Source of the DNA: Pantoea rodasii
Lineage (GTDB): Bacteria; Pseudomonadota; Gammaproteobacteria; Enterobacterales; Enterobacteriaceae
Direction: 5' to 3'
Assembly (NCBI RefSeq): GCF_002095465.1
Contig: NZ_MLFP01000020.1
Location: forward strand, 23,949 to 87,948
DNA: 64,000 nt
Part shown: positions 7,368-15,756 of the stretch, piece by piece
How the letters are laid out: each line of letters starts with the position of its first letter
Position numbering within the stretch: position 1 is the stretch's first letter
Notes under the pieces: model-generated
The model's input: only the letters and a program-made list of their open reading frames with translations
What the model was told of the DNA's origin: nothing
Database searches by the model: none
Translations under genes and position numbers: made by a program

Positions 7368-8875
7368 ATGCTAAGCTTAAGACGTAAAAAGGTTAAACCG
7401 ATGCGGTTAAAGGACGTCACCATCATTGATGATGCGCGTTTGAAAAAGGCGATTACCGCAGCCGCGTTAGGTAATGCCATGGAGTGGTTCGATTTTGGGG
7501 TTTATGGCTATGTCGCGGCCGTATTAGGCAAAGTGTTTTTCCTGATGTATCACCCGGCATTCAGATCATCGCCGCGTTAGGCACATTTTCCGTTCCGTTT
7601 ATCATCCGTCCGCTGGGCGGCATGTTTTTTGGTGTGTTAGGTGACAAATACGGTCGCCAGAAGATACTCGCCATCACCATCATATTAATGACCTTCAGCA
7701 CCTTCAGCATCGGTCTCATCCCTTCTTATGCCTCTATCGGCTTCTGGGCACCGGTGTTGCTGCTGATTGCGAAAATGGTTCAGGGATTCTCGGTGGGAGG
7801 GGAATATACCGGCGCCTCAATATTTGTTGCGGAATACTCACCCGATCGAAAACGCGGATTTTTAGGCAGCTGGCTCGATTTCGGTTCCCTGGTGGGTTTT
7901 GTCTGTGGTGCAGGCGTTGTGGTATTGCTCACCACGATACTCGGGCAGGAAACCTTTAATGATTGGGGCTGGCGTATTCCCTTCTTTATGGCGTTGCCGC
8001 TGGGATTAGTTGGCCTGTATCTGCGTCATGCCCTCGAAGAAACCCCGGCATTCCAGAAGCACGTTGATTCGCTGGAAGAAGGCTCCAAACAGGGCCTGAG
8101 CGAGGGCCCTTCAGTGCCTTTCAAAGAAGTGGCGCGTAAGCACTGGCGCAACCTGATCTCCTGTATCGGTATCGTGATCACCACCAATGTGGCTTACTAC
8201 ATGTTGCTGACTTACGTGCCGAGTTATCTGACACATAATCTGCACTATTCAGAAGACCGTGGTGTATTGATCATTGTCGTTATCATGCTGGCGATGCTGT
8301 TTGTCCAACCTATCATGGGGTTACTCAGTGATAAGTTTGGACGACGTCCGTTTATCATTATTGGTAGCGTCGCAATGGTGGTTTTGTCCATACCATCATT
8401 TATGCTGATTACCCATCATAGCTTAGTGGCACTCTTCTTTGGACTGTTGATTCAGGCGGTGATACTTAACTGCCTGATTGGTGTGATGGCCTCAACCCTT
8501 CCCGCCCTGTTCCCGACAGAAGTGCGTTACAGCGCGCTAGCCAGCACCTATAACATCTCTATTTTGGTTGCGGGTATCACCCCAACCCTTACCGCCTGGT
8601 TAGTTGAAGTCACTGGCAATCTCTACATGCCGGCGTGGTATCTGATGGCGGTTGGCGTGATTGGCGTCGTGACCGGGTTTACCGTGCGAGAAACCGCTAA
8701 TAAGCCTCTTTATGGCGCTACGCCTGCGGCCTCCTCGCTTGAAGAAGCCAGGGAGCTGCTGCAAGAGCATCACGATGGTATTGAGCAACGCATCGAAGAC
8801 ATCGATGAAAAAATTGAGGAGCTGAAAAATAAGCGTCGCAATCTCGTCGCTCAACATCCTGAAATAACACAATAA
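7368..8875 (+). pseudogene. proP: proP, proline/glycine betaine:H+ symporter, frameshifted
   Basis: Osmoprotectant uptake symporter of the major facilitator superfamily. It follows E. coli ProP along its length: MLSLRRKKVKP at the start, GNAMEWFDFGVYGYVAAVLGKVFF, GDKYGRQKILAITI, QGFSVGGEYTGASIFVAEYSPDRKRG, and the C-terminal coiled coil (EQRIEDIDEKIEELKNKR). The first 58 or so codons are in one frame and the rest in another. GTGTTTTTCCTGATG would need one more C to read VFFPDVSPGIQIIAAL, so one base is missing near 7535-7542. Restoring it gives 502 residues against 500 in E. coli. AAAGGGAAAGGG lies before the start. The coiled coil tunes osmotic activation in E. coli ProP. Confidence 0.9.
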
Positions 8876-8881
8876 AAATCA

Positions 8882-8910
8882 AAACCGCTGTCTGCAGATG
8901 GCGGTTTTTT
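8882..8910 (+). terminator. proP terminator
   Basis: Stem AAACCGC/GCGGTTT with a 12-base loop, followed by a T run, starting seven bases after the proP stop codon. Confidence 0.8.
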
Positions 8911-8949
8911 AACGATTCACTGCCGATAAAACCTCACCTTACACGACAT

Positions 8950-9099
8950 CTATTCCCTATCCGTTAAGACTTCCGGGCGCACGTGCACGGCAGGATCAAG
9001 CAGTGACAGATCATGTGCATGAAACTCGTCCAGCTCGGTGAAAGTTCTATGCGTTTTCGTGTGTCTCGCGCGAATTTGTATGCGCCATTTGTTATACAA
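8950..9099 (-). other. Possible small ORF or gene remnant, 49 codons
   Basis: Minus-strand frame with a TTG at 9099 and a TAG at 8950-8952. It encodes LYNKWRIQIRARHTKT followed by HRTFTELDEFHAHDLSLLD and a basic/acidic tail. The arginine-rich start and TFTELDEF...DLSLLD pattern loosely recall small DUF1127-type proteins. It has no ATG and no ribosome site, and a TGA lies just upstream in frame. It may be a decayed gene or chance. Confidence 0.2.
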
Positions 9100-9227
9100 A
9101 AAGCTGATTATTCAAAACAATTTTACGGCTAATTTCAGTGCGAAATAGTGTCGTACCTGTCAGAAGCACTAAAATTTAACTAATTGAAAAATATCTAAAT
9201 TCATTAAATTTAACACCTTTCCTGCAA

Positions 9228-9262
9228 CTTTCTGCACCCAGGTGCAGAAAGCGTTTGCAAAC
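9228..9262. promoter_or_regulatory. Tandem palindromes at the LacI-type gene promoter
   Basis: A perfect inverted repeat, CTTTCTGCACC and GGTGCAGAAAG with a two-base spacer (9228-9251), directly precedes a second palindrome, GTTTGCAAAC (9253-9262). The second contains the candidate -35 hexamer TTGCAA. A repressor bound here would block the promoter, so autoregulation by the LacI-type protein is the natural guess. Confidence 0.5.
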
Positions 9263-9437
9263 CACGCATTGAATTAACATAATCTCAACAACGAACACAT
9301 GGGCTTTCGGGATATTGAGGTTAAACGCACACACTCAGCAGAAATACTGATACCGGGCGCGACTGGGCGTTTCTTTTGACCGTGTTTTAACGTTCAATGG
9401 GACATGAGAAGTATTCATTCCCTGAGAAAGTGAACGC

Positions 9438-10460
9438 ATGACAATTGATAAAAAGCCGCTAAAACAGTCGAAAGTGAACGCAACAGCTGTTGCCAAACTG
9501 GCTGGCGTATCGAAATGGACGGTATCGCGCGCTTTTACGCCAGGTGCTTATGTTGCGCCTGAAACGAAAGATAAGATTTTATCTATCGCTGCGGAACTGG
9601 GTTATCGGCCAAATTTGCTGGCGCGCAGTTTGACGAAGAAGAACACCCATATTATTGCCATCGCCATTGATGAGTTAAAAAACCCGCATTCGATGAGGAT
9701 CCTCGATGCGGCAACCAAATCCTTGCAGTCACGAGGATATCTGGCGATGGTACTGAACATCACTGCGGGTGAAAATTACCAGTCAGTGATCGAGATGGCT
9801 GATCAATTGCAGGTGGATGGCATTTTGTTTATGGCCAACCTGCTGAGTAATGACTTGCTTGATATTGCGCATACCGTTCATTCGGTTCCGTTGATTCAAA
9901 TATGCCGTAATAGCGAACAAGCGCGTGATATTGAGATCATCAATATTGATGGGTTTGAAGCAGGTCGTGAAATTGGTCAATTGTTGCTGGAGCAAGGCTA
10001 CCAACGTTTTGGCTATATGAAAGGTCCAGATATGCCTTCGAGCCATTTGTTACGCATGGATGGTTATCAGCATCAATTGAGATTGCATCAGCACGAATTA
10101 GACTTAATGCTGACAGCTGGAAAATACGAACGTAAAACCGCTTATCGGCTAATGAAAAATTATCTTGAAGTCACGTCTCCCGATAAACGTGTTGATGCAT
10201 TATTTTGCGAAAATGACATTTTGGCGATCGGTACCATGGAAGCGCTTTACGAAGCGGATGCGCTCAACAGCATAGCCATCGTCGGTTTTGATGGCATAGA
10301 AGAAGGCGATTCACCGGTTTGGAACTTAACGACCTATGATCAACAGTCAGAAATATTGGTTAATGAAGCCATCTCGCGCCTGACAAAAGGTCCTAAAGGT
10401 GATGAAAGCCAGTGGCGTAAAGGTCGATTACTGCTCCGAGGGAGCCATATTAAAAAGTAA
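9438..10460 (+). CDS. LacI family transcriptional regulator
   Basis: LacI/GalR-type repressor of 340 residues. The N-terminal helix-turn-helix (ATAVAKLAGVSKWTVSRAF, about residues 15-34) and hinge (LGYRPNLLARSL) lead into a periplasmic-binding-protein-like ligand domain (HIIAIAIDELKNPHS, VDALFCENDILAIGTMEAL, IAIVGFDGIEEGD). It is followed, 315 bases on, by the three-subunit dehydrogenase operon, which it most likely controls in response to a sugar acid. The proposed operators are the palindromes at 9228-9262 and the inverted repeat at 10641-10666. Confidence 0.88.
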   Translation: MTIDKKPLKQSKVNATAVAKLAGVSKWTVSRAFTPGAYVAPETKDKILSIAAELGYRPNLLARSLTKKNTHIIAIAIDELKNPHSMRILDAATKSLQSRGYLAMVLNITAGENYQSVIEMADQLQVDGILFMANLLSNDLLDIAHTVHSVPLIQICRNSEQARDIEIINIDGFEAGREIGQLLLEQGYQRFGYMKGPDMPSSHLLRMDGYQHQLRLHQHELDLMLTAGKYERKTAYRLMKNYLEVTSPDKRVDALFCENDILAIGTMEALYEADALNSIAIVGFDGIEEGDSPVWNLTTYDQQSEILVNEAISRLTKGPKGDESQWRKGRLLLRGSHIKK

Positions 10461-10775
10461 AATGTTAAGGTCTGCATGAAACGTGCAGACTCAGTTAATG
10501 ATTTGGAAAACATAAAAATAAAACAATAGCGAATACGTTGTAGGGTCGTGAATTTGTTAACAGCATTAACGCTATCATTGCGTTGAATGTTGTTTCAACC
10601 GACTTATTTACCTCCGCACTCTACCGCATCACATGTCAATTTCACTCATCATTAATCATGAGTGAATTGCCGTGCCCAAAAAATGCCTTACATCGGCAAA
10701 TTATACCGTGTTTTTAACAGGGCGGATTTCTGTTGCCTTTTTTCCGGGCCATGGACTCCCTATTAAGGAAATAAG
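10461..10775. other. Intergenic region upstream of the dehydrogenase operon
   Basis: No gene seen. It contains a hairpin GTCTGCA-N7-TGCAGAC (10470-10490) just after the LacI-type stop, without a T run, and a 9-base inverted repeat TTCACTCAT-N8-ATGAGTGAA (10641-10666), about 110 bases before the operon. The second is a candidate operator. Confidence 0.45.
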
Positions 10776-11504
10776 ATGAATCGTAGAGAAGCACTCTTTT
10801 CTCTCAGTTCTCTGGTTGCCACGCTGACCGTCGCGCCGAAACTGAGTGCTAAAGAACTCCATAACGTCCCACTTGAGACGAAGTTAACGCCTGATGCCCT
10901 GCCCGTTCCGGCGATGCAAGGGGGCTATCGCGTACTGACCAATGAGACCGATCGTAAAAATCTGTCCGCTATTTTTGACCGCTTGATTCCCGCAGATGAT
11001 CTCGGTCCTTCGGCCAGCGAAGAGGGCGCCATCGAGTTCATCGACGATCAGTTAGCAGGAGATTACGGCTCCGGTGCCGCACTTTATCTTCAAGGACCGT
11101 TACGTCCTGAAAATGAAGAAAAATTAATGGGAAGTCCGCAATTTATGACCTCCCCGCGTGAACGTTATCTTAGCGGTTTACAGGCACTCGAAGCCTGGTC
11201 TCAGGTTAATCATCACGCCTCCTTCTTCACCCTGGACACCAAAGCCATCGATGCCTTTCTCGAACAAATGGAAGCGGGAAAAATCAATCTCGGCCGTGAA
11301 GTGAACAGCCAGGCTTTCTTCGAACTGATGCTGCAGAACGTGCGTGAAAGTTACCTCGCGGATCCGCTCTATGGCGGCAATAAGACCATGGCGGGATGGA
11401 AAATGATTGGTTTCCCGGGCGCGCGTTACGACTACCGCCAGTACGTGGATCGTCGCGGTGAAAATCTAAAACTAATTCCTGTAAGCCTAATTCCTAAAGA
11501 TTGA
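10776..11504 (+). CDS. Gluconate 2-dehydrogenase-type small (gamma) subunit
   Basis: Small subunit of a membrane-bound, periplasm-facing sugar-acid dehydrogenase (gluconate_2-dh3 family), 242 residues. It begins with a twin-arginine signal (NRREALFSLSSLVATLTVA), expected because this subunit escorts the FAD-loaded large subunit through the Tat system. Family segments include NLSAIFDRLIPADDLGPSA, FIDDQL, ESYLADPLYGGNKTMAGWKMIGFPGARYDY. It is the first gene of the operon, with AAGGA upstream of the ATG. Whether the complex oxidises gluconate or 2-ketogluconate cannot be told from sequence alone. Confidence 0.88.
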   Translation: MNRREALFSLSSLVATLTVAPKLSAKELHNVPLETKLTPDALPVPAMQGGYRVLTNETDRKNLSAIFDRLIPADDLGPSASEEGAIEFIDDQLAGDYGSGAALYLQGPLRPENEEKLMGSPQFMTSPRERYLSGLQALEAWSQVNHHASFFTLDTKAIDAFLEQMEAGKINLGREVNSQAFFELMLQNVRESYLADPLYGGNKTMAGWKMIGFPGARYDYRQYVDRRGENLKLIPVSLIPKD

Positions 11505-11521
11505 TTGTCGGAGCTGAGTGA

Positions 11522-13291
11522 ATGTCGCAAATAAGAAATAAAACCGACGTAGTTATTGTCGGATTAGGCTGGGCCGGTTCAGTGATGGCCGAAGAGTTAA
11601 CCCGCGCGGGTCTGAATGTCGTCGCCATTGAACGCGGAGCCTGGCGTGATACTTCTACCGATTTTCCGGTCGCGGTAGATCCCGATGAACTGCGCTGGCA
11701 CACGCGCCGTCAGTTATTGCAGCCGATGAGCGTTGAAACCACCACTTTCCGTAATAACACCCAGCAGCAAGCGGCCCCGGTGCGCAATTGGTCCGCTTAT
11801 CAGTTCGGCTGGAATGTGGGCGGCGCAGGCACGCACTGGGCGGGGATGTCATGGCGCTTCACGCCGTGGGATTTCGAAGTCGCCACTCGAACCCGTGAGC
11901 GCTATGGCGCGAGTAAGATGAAAGATCTGCAGTTGCAGGACTGGGGCGTGACCTATGACGAAATGGAACCCTATTACGATCGCTTCGAGCGAATTGCCGG
12001 CACCTCGGGCATTGCGGGAAACCTTAAGGGTGTAGCTCAACCCAACGGTAACGTTTTTGAGGGACCGCGCAGTCGCGATTACCCCACTCCACCGTTGAAA
12101 GATACCCACTGGTTGCGCAAATACCGCACCACCACCCAGGATATGGGCTTTCATCCTTTCACCATTCCCGCCGGGAACCTGTCGCAATCCTACGTCAACC
12201 CACTGGGTGTCACCATGGGTCCTTGTACGTATTGCGGATTCTGTGACTTCCATGGCTGCGGAAACTTCAGTAAATCATCACCACAGGCCTGTATTTTACC
12301 GGTGTTAATGCGACGCCCTAACTTCACCGTGTTGACTGAAACGGAAGTGTTGCAGGTCGTCAAACATGACGATGGTAAAACCGCTAAAGGCGTTCGATTT
12401 ATTACTAAAGAAGGTGTTGAAGGCTTCCAACCGGCGGATGTGGTGTGTATCACCGCATACCAGATGGATAACGTGCGCATGATGCTGCTGTCAAAAATCG
12501 GCGAACCTTATAATCCTGAAACCGGTAAAGGCACCATTGGCCGCAACTATAACTATCAGAGTTGTTCGTCCGTCACGGGCTTCTTTGATGGTGAGTTCAT
12601 GAACCCGTTCATTGGCGGTGGTGCGCTGGCAGTGCAGATTGATGACTTCAATGGCGACAACTTCGATCACTCCCATCTCGATTTCATCGGCGGTGCCGGC
12701 ATCATGGCCTACAACACCGATGGTCGCCCCATCCAGCATATGGATAGCCTGCGCAGTGGCACCAAACGCTGGGGCAGCGAGTGGAAAGCCGGTTACGCGC
12801 GCGATTATCAAACCGCTGCGACCGTATTCTGCCAGGGCACGTCAATGCCCGTGCGCGGCGCTTATCTCGATCTCGATCCTGAATACAAAGATCGCCACGG
12901 ACAGCCGTTACTCCGCGTGACCTTCGACTGGAATCAGAATGATATCAACATGGTCAACTACGTCACGGATAAGGCGAAGGCGATCATGAAACAGGCCGGG
13001 CCCACTACCACCATTTTCGAGCGTCAAACCGACACCAGCTGGAACCCCTACTTGCAGGAGAGTTCACACACCATCGGTGGCGCGGTGATGGGCGCAGATC
13101 CCACCACGTCGGCGGTCAATCCCTGGCTACAGAGCTGGGATGTTCACAACGTGTTTGTGGTTGGCGCGTCCGCATTCCCGAATAACGGCGGATACAACCC
13201 TACGATAACCGTTGGCGCACTGGCCGTTCGTGCGGCACAGGCTATCCATCAGACCTATATCAAAAATCCTGCTCCGTTGGTAAAGGCGTAA
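11522..13291 (+). CDS. GMC-type flavoprotein, large subunit of gluconate/2-ketogluconate dehydrogenase
   Basis: Catalytic FAD subunit, 589 residues. The ADP-binding fold is VVIVGLGWAGSVMAEEL (about residues 10-26). A cysteine cluster CTYCGFCDFHGC (Cys235, 238, 241, 246) matches the Fe-S-binding region known in membrane flavoprotein dehydrogenases of this family. Near the C-terminus are the GMC catalytic histidine region (SSHTIGGAVMG) and the FAD-contact segment VFVVGASAFPNNGGYNPTITVGALAVRAA. There is no signal peptide, fitting export with the Tat-signal small subunit encoded 17 bases upstream. Electrons pass to the tri-haem cytochrome encoded next. The family is certain; the substrate is inferred. 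Confidence 0.9.
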   Translation: MSQIRNKTDVVIVGLGWAGSVMAEELTRAGLNVVAIERGAWRDTSTDFPVAVDPDELRWHTRRQLLQPMSVETTTFRNNTQQQAAPVRNWSAYQFGWNVGGAGTHWAGMSWRFTPWDFEVATRTRERYGASKMKDLQLQDWGVTYDEMEPYYDRFERIAGTSGIAGNLKGVAQPNGNVFEGPRSRDYPTPPLKDTHWLRKYRTTTQDMGFHPFTIPAGNLSQSYVNPLGVTMGPCTYCGFCDFHGCGNFSKSSPQACILPVLMRRPNFTVLTETEVLQVVKHDDGKTAKGVRFITKEGVEGFQPADVVCITAYQMDNVRMMLLSKIGEPYNPETGKGTIGRNYNYQSCSSVTGFFDGEFMNPFIGGGALAVQIDDFNGDNFDHSHLDFIGGAGIMAYNTDGRPIQHMDSLRSGTKRWGSEWKAGYARDYQTAATVFCQGTSMPVRGAYLDLDPEYKDRHGQPLLRVTFDWNQNDINMVNYVTDKAKAIMKQAGPTTTIFERQTDTSWNPYLQESSHTIGGAVMGADPTTSAVNPWLQSWDVHNVFVVGASAFPNNGGYNPTITVGALAVRAAQAIHQTYIKNPAPLVKA

Positions 13292-13295
13292 TCAG

Positions 13296-14639
13296 ATGAG
13301 TGCAAAAAAGAAAATTGCCTATAGCCTTGCGGGGCTGGCCGTCATAGCCGGAATCGGACTGTTTGGCGGACTATGGGTTGTCATGGACAGTGCGCGCTCG
13401 GATGTGGCCGAGACCAAAACAGCACTGGCTGATTTTAAAAGCAACGATGCCGACGCCATCAAGCGTGGTGAGTATGTCATGCGCTTGAGCGATTGTGCGG
13501 CCTGTCATGAACAGAGTTTCTCTGGCGGCTACAAAATCAATACGCCTTTTGGTGAGTTACAAACGTCGAATATCACTCCAGACCGTGAGACCGGCATTGG
13601 TAACATGACAGAGCATGATTTCTTCAATGCTGTCCGTCTGGGTCGGGGGGATAAAGGCTTCTTGTATCCGGCCATGCCTTATACGGCATACGCCAAGTTA
13701 AGCGATCAAGACATGCATGACCTCTGGGCCTACATGTCGACTCTCAAGCCCGTAAAAAACAAGATTGATGAAAATGGCGGCATGCATTTCCCGTACAACA
13801 TCCGCCTTGCCATGGTCGGCTGGAATTTGCTGTTCTTTGATAACAGCGGTTTCAAGCCTGAAACTTTGAAGACCTCAAGCATCAGTCCTGAACAACTCGA
13901 TGTGATCAACCGGGGTAAATATCTGGTGGATGGCCCGGCGCACTGCAGTGTTTGTCACACCGCGCGTAACGCTTTGGGCGGTGAGATAGGCAGCAAATAT
14001 CTGCAGGGTGGCAATCTCGGTATCTGGTATGCACCGGATATTACGCCAAACCCACACGTTGGGATCGGTAACTGGAGCAATCAGCAGATCGCGGATTACC
14101 TGAAAACCGGCTCTGAAGGCAAAAGCGTCGCCGCCGGTCCGATGGCGGAAGCGGTTGAACATTCGATGCAGTATTTCAACAACGACGATTTGCAAGCGAT
14201 AGCCGTCTATCTGAAGCAGCTTCCGGCTTCTGCGGCCGCCGCACCCGCGGGTTTCGCCATGGATCCACAAGGTAAGAGCCGTGCTGCACTCTCTTACGAA
14301 GTGAACTGTACCGCCTGTCATGGTGTGAATGGGGAAGGTATCAAAGGGATGGTGCCCGCCTTCGCGGCAAACCAATCCATGTTGAACGACCCGACCAATA
14401 TGATAACGGCAATGCTTAATGGCACACGTGCCGCGAGCACCGCCGAGCGACCAACGGCTGCAGGCATGCCTGCTTTCGACTGGAAGCTGGACGATCAGCA
14501 GATGGCGGATGTACTCAACTATGTGAGAAATTCCTGGGGCAACCAGGCCAGTGAAGTTACGCCTCAGCAGGTTGCTGAAATGCGTAAACAAACAGGCTCT
14601 CAACAGAAACTGACTCACCCGACTCTGGCGCAGAACTAA
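13296..14639 (+). CDS. Tri-haem cytochrome c subunit of the sugar-acid dehydrogenase
   Basis: Membrane-anchored cytochrome c subunit, 447 residues, that carries electrons from the flavoprotein to ubiquinone in the periplasm. Three haem sites are visible: CAACH (67-71), CSVCH (217-221) and CTACH (338-342). An N-terminal hydrophobic segment (about residues 9-30) acts as signal or anchor. Each haem domain has the family ITPD/ITPN axial-side segment (NITPDRETGIGNMTEHDF, DITPNPHVGIGNWSNQQI). It starts four bases after the large subunit, completing the operon, and is followed by a strong terminator. Confidence 0.92.
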   Translation: MSAKKKIAYSLAGLAVIAGIGLFGGLWVVMDSARSDVAETKTALADFKSNDADAIKRGEYVMRLSDCAACHEQSFSGGYKINTPFGELQTSNITPDRETGIGNMTEHDFFNAVRLGRGDKGFLYPAMPYTAYAKLSDQDMHDLWAYMSTLKPVKNKIDENGGMHFPYNIRLAMVGWNLLFFDNSGFKPETLKTSSISPEQLDVINRGKYLVDGPAHCSVCHTARNALGGEIGSKYLQGGNLGIWYAPDITPNPHVGIGNWSNQQIADYLKTGSEGKSVAAGPMAEAVEHSMQYFNNDDLQAIAVYLKQLPASAAAAPAGFAMDPQGKSRAALSYEVNCTACHGVNGEGIKGMVPAFAANQSMLNDPTNMITAMLNGTRAASTAERPTAAGMPAFDWKLDDQQMADVLNYVRNSWGNQASEVTPQQVAEMRKQTGSQQKLTHPTLAQN

Positions 14640-14644
14640 GTCGC

Positions 14645-14674
14645 AAACAGGCACCTTCTCGGTGCCTGTTTTTT
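14645..14674 (+). terminator. Terminator of the dehydrogenase operon
   Basis: Perfect 10-base stem AACAGGCACC/GGTGCCTGTT with a five-base loop followed by T residues, right after the cytochrome stop codon. Confidence 0.9.
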
Positions 14675-14843
14675 AGCTCTGACCAAACGTCGATCTGACG
14701 AAAATTCAAATCACAATCTCAATGAGATTCCCATCAGGTCACGAATAATCGCCTTCGCCTGTCACCCGAGGCGCGCTCATACCAGACGTAAAACCGGTGT
14801 ATTCAACGCTGCCCAACATCTCAGCATATCTTTCATCCAGAGA

Positions 14844-15059
14844 TTACCGTTGCCGACGCGCTCTCAGCATCGCATGCCTTAACTGCCTGACATCTTGTTG
14901 CACCCAGCAGCGGCATGAAAGCGGTGCATCATCGTCAACCGCGGCGGGCAGTGGCACTTTTTCTATCGTGCCTCGATTGCAGATCGCGCACGCCAGCGTA
15001 GCGGGGGGTACGCCAATATAGCGCGCCATCTCCGGCAAGGTCATTAGGGAACCGGGCAT
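14844..15059 (-). CDS. Small hypothetical protein, possibly DNA-binding
   Basis: A 71-residue basic protein not assigned to a known family. The segment MTLPEMARYIGVPPATLACAICNRG looks like a helix-turn-helix of the kind that starts with a domain choosing a small DNA site, followed by DDDAPLSCRCWVQQDVRQLRHAMLRARRQR with two cysteines in a CRCW pattern and a basic tail. Support for it being real comes from a textbook ribosome site, GAGGAGG, five bases before the ATG at 15059 (a second ATG at 15062 is too close). It stands alone in a gap between the dehydrogenase operon and an acetyltransferase gene. Confidence 0.5.
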   Translation of the reverse strand: MPGSLMTLPEMARYIGVPPATLACAICNRGTIEKVPLPAAVDDDAPLSCRCWVQQDVRQLRHAMLRARRQR

Positions 15060-15163
15060 CATAACCTCCTCATCGCATCAGAATTACCTTCCATGGTTGA
15101 GCAGCGCTGAGTGGCGTTTTATGATCGCGATCAGGTGGTCGATTAATTTAGGTTAAAAAATAA

Positions 15164-15655
15164 TCACAGCGTCATCAGCATCTCATGCCACGCCATACCG
15201 CCGTGGTCGGAATCCGAAGGTTTGATGTACTGATAGCCAAACTTTTTATACAAATCGACGTGATGGGTTTTACACATCAGGTGAAGGGTCTGTTTGTTCA
15301 TTTCTTTCATGATGGCAATAAACTGCTGCATCATCAGTGTGGCATAACCTTTACCCTGATAGTTCGGATCGAGCACCACCGACATGATCACCACGTTAGG
15401 TGCGGCGGCATCGTGCCCGACCAACTCCTTGAACGCTTCATCAGACATCACCACATCCCAGGCGCACCCGGCGTTAATAAAGCCAGCAATTTCGCCATCA
15501 ATTTCCAGGCACATAAAGCCCTGCGGATACTGCGCAATGCGAGTGGCAATTTTCTCGCGCGTGGCGGCTTCGTCGCCTTCATAGGCTTCAGTTTCAATAA
15601 TAAAGCAACGATCGACATCGGCGGGGGTGGCACTGCGGAACATCAATTTCGACAC
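15164..15655 (-). CDS. GNAT family N-acetyltransferase
   Basis: Acetyl-CoA-dependent N-acetyltransferase, 163 residues. The acetyl-CoA pyrophosphate-binding motif is VLDPNYQGKGYATLMM (Q-G-K-G-Y form, about residues 96-111), preceded by beta strands carrying GFINAGCAWD and VVIMSVV, and followed by LYKKFGYQYI, the usual C-terminal GNAT motif. It resembles arylalkylamine-type acetyltransferases. It is a single gene; its substrate is unknown. Confidence 0.85.
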   Translation of the reverse strand: MSKLMFRSATPADVDRCFIIETEAYEGDEAATREKIATRIAQYPQGFMCLEIDGEIAGFINAGCAWDVVMSDEAFKELVGHDAAAPNVVIMSVVLDPNYQGKGYATLMMQQFIAIMKEMNKQTLHLMCKTHHVDLYKKFGYQYIKPSDSDHGGMAWHEMLMTL

Positions 15656-15756
15656 AACAGACCTCTAAATATAACGTTTTGTGGTCGCTATTTTAGCAGG
15701 ATGCCATGTGAAAAGTGGGAGAGATAAGCGCGCTGCCTTACAGCAGCGCCACAGTT

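Larger units (their letters stand above)
8911..9437. other. AT-rich intergenic stretch between proP and the LacI-type gene
   Basis: No certain gene is seen. It holds a possible 49-codon minus-strand frame (8950-9099), a strong 24-base palindrome (9228-9251), a promoter-like pair TTGCAA (9255-9260) and CATAAT (9278-9283) with a 17-base spacer, and then a leader of about 150 bases to the LacI-type start. Confidence 0.5.

Noticed and set aside
10470..10490. Hairpin GTCTGCA-N7-TGCAGAC as a terminator of the LacI-type gene
   Set aside because: No T run follows, so termination is not supported; it is only noted as a hairpin.
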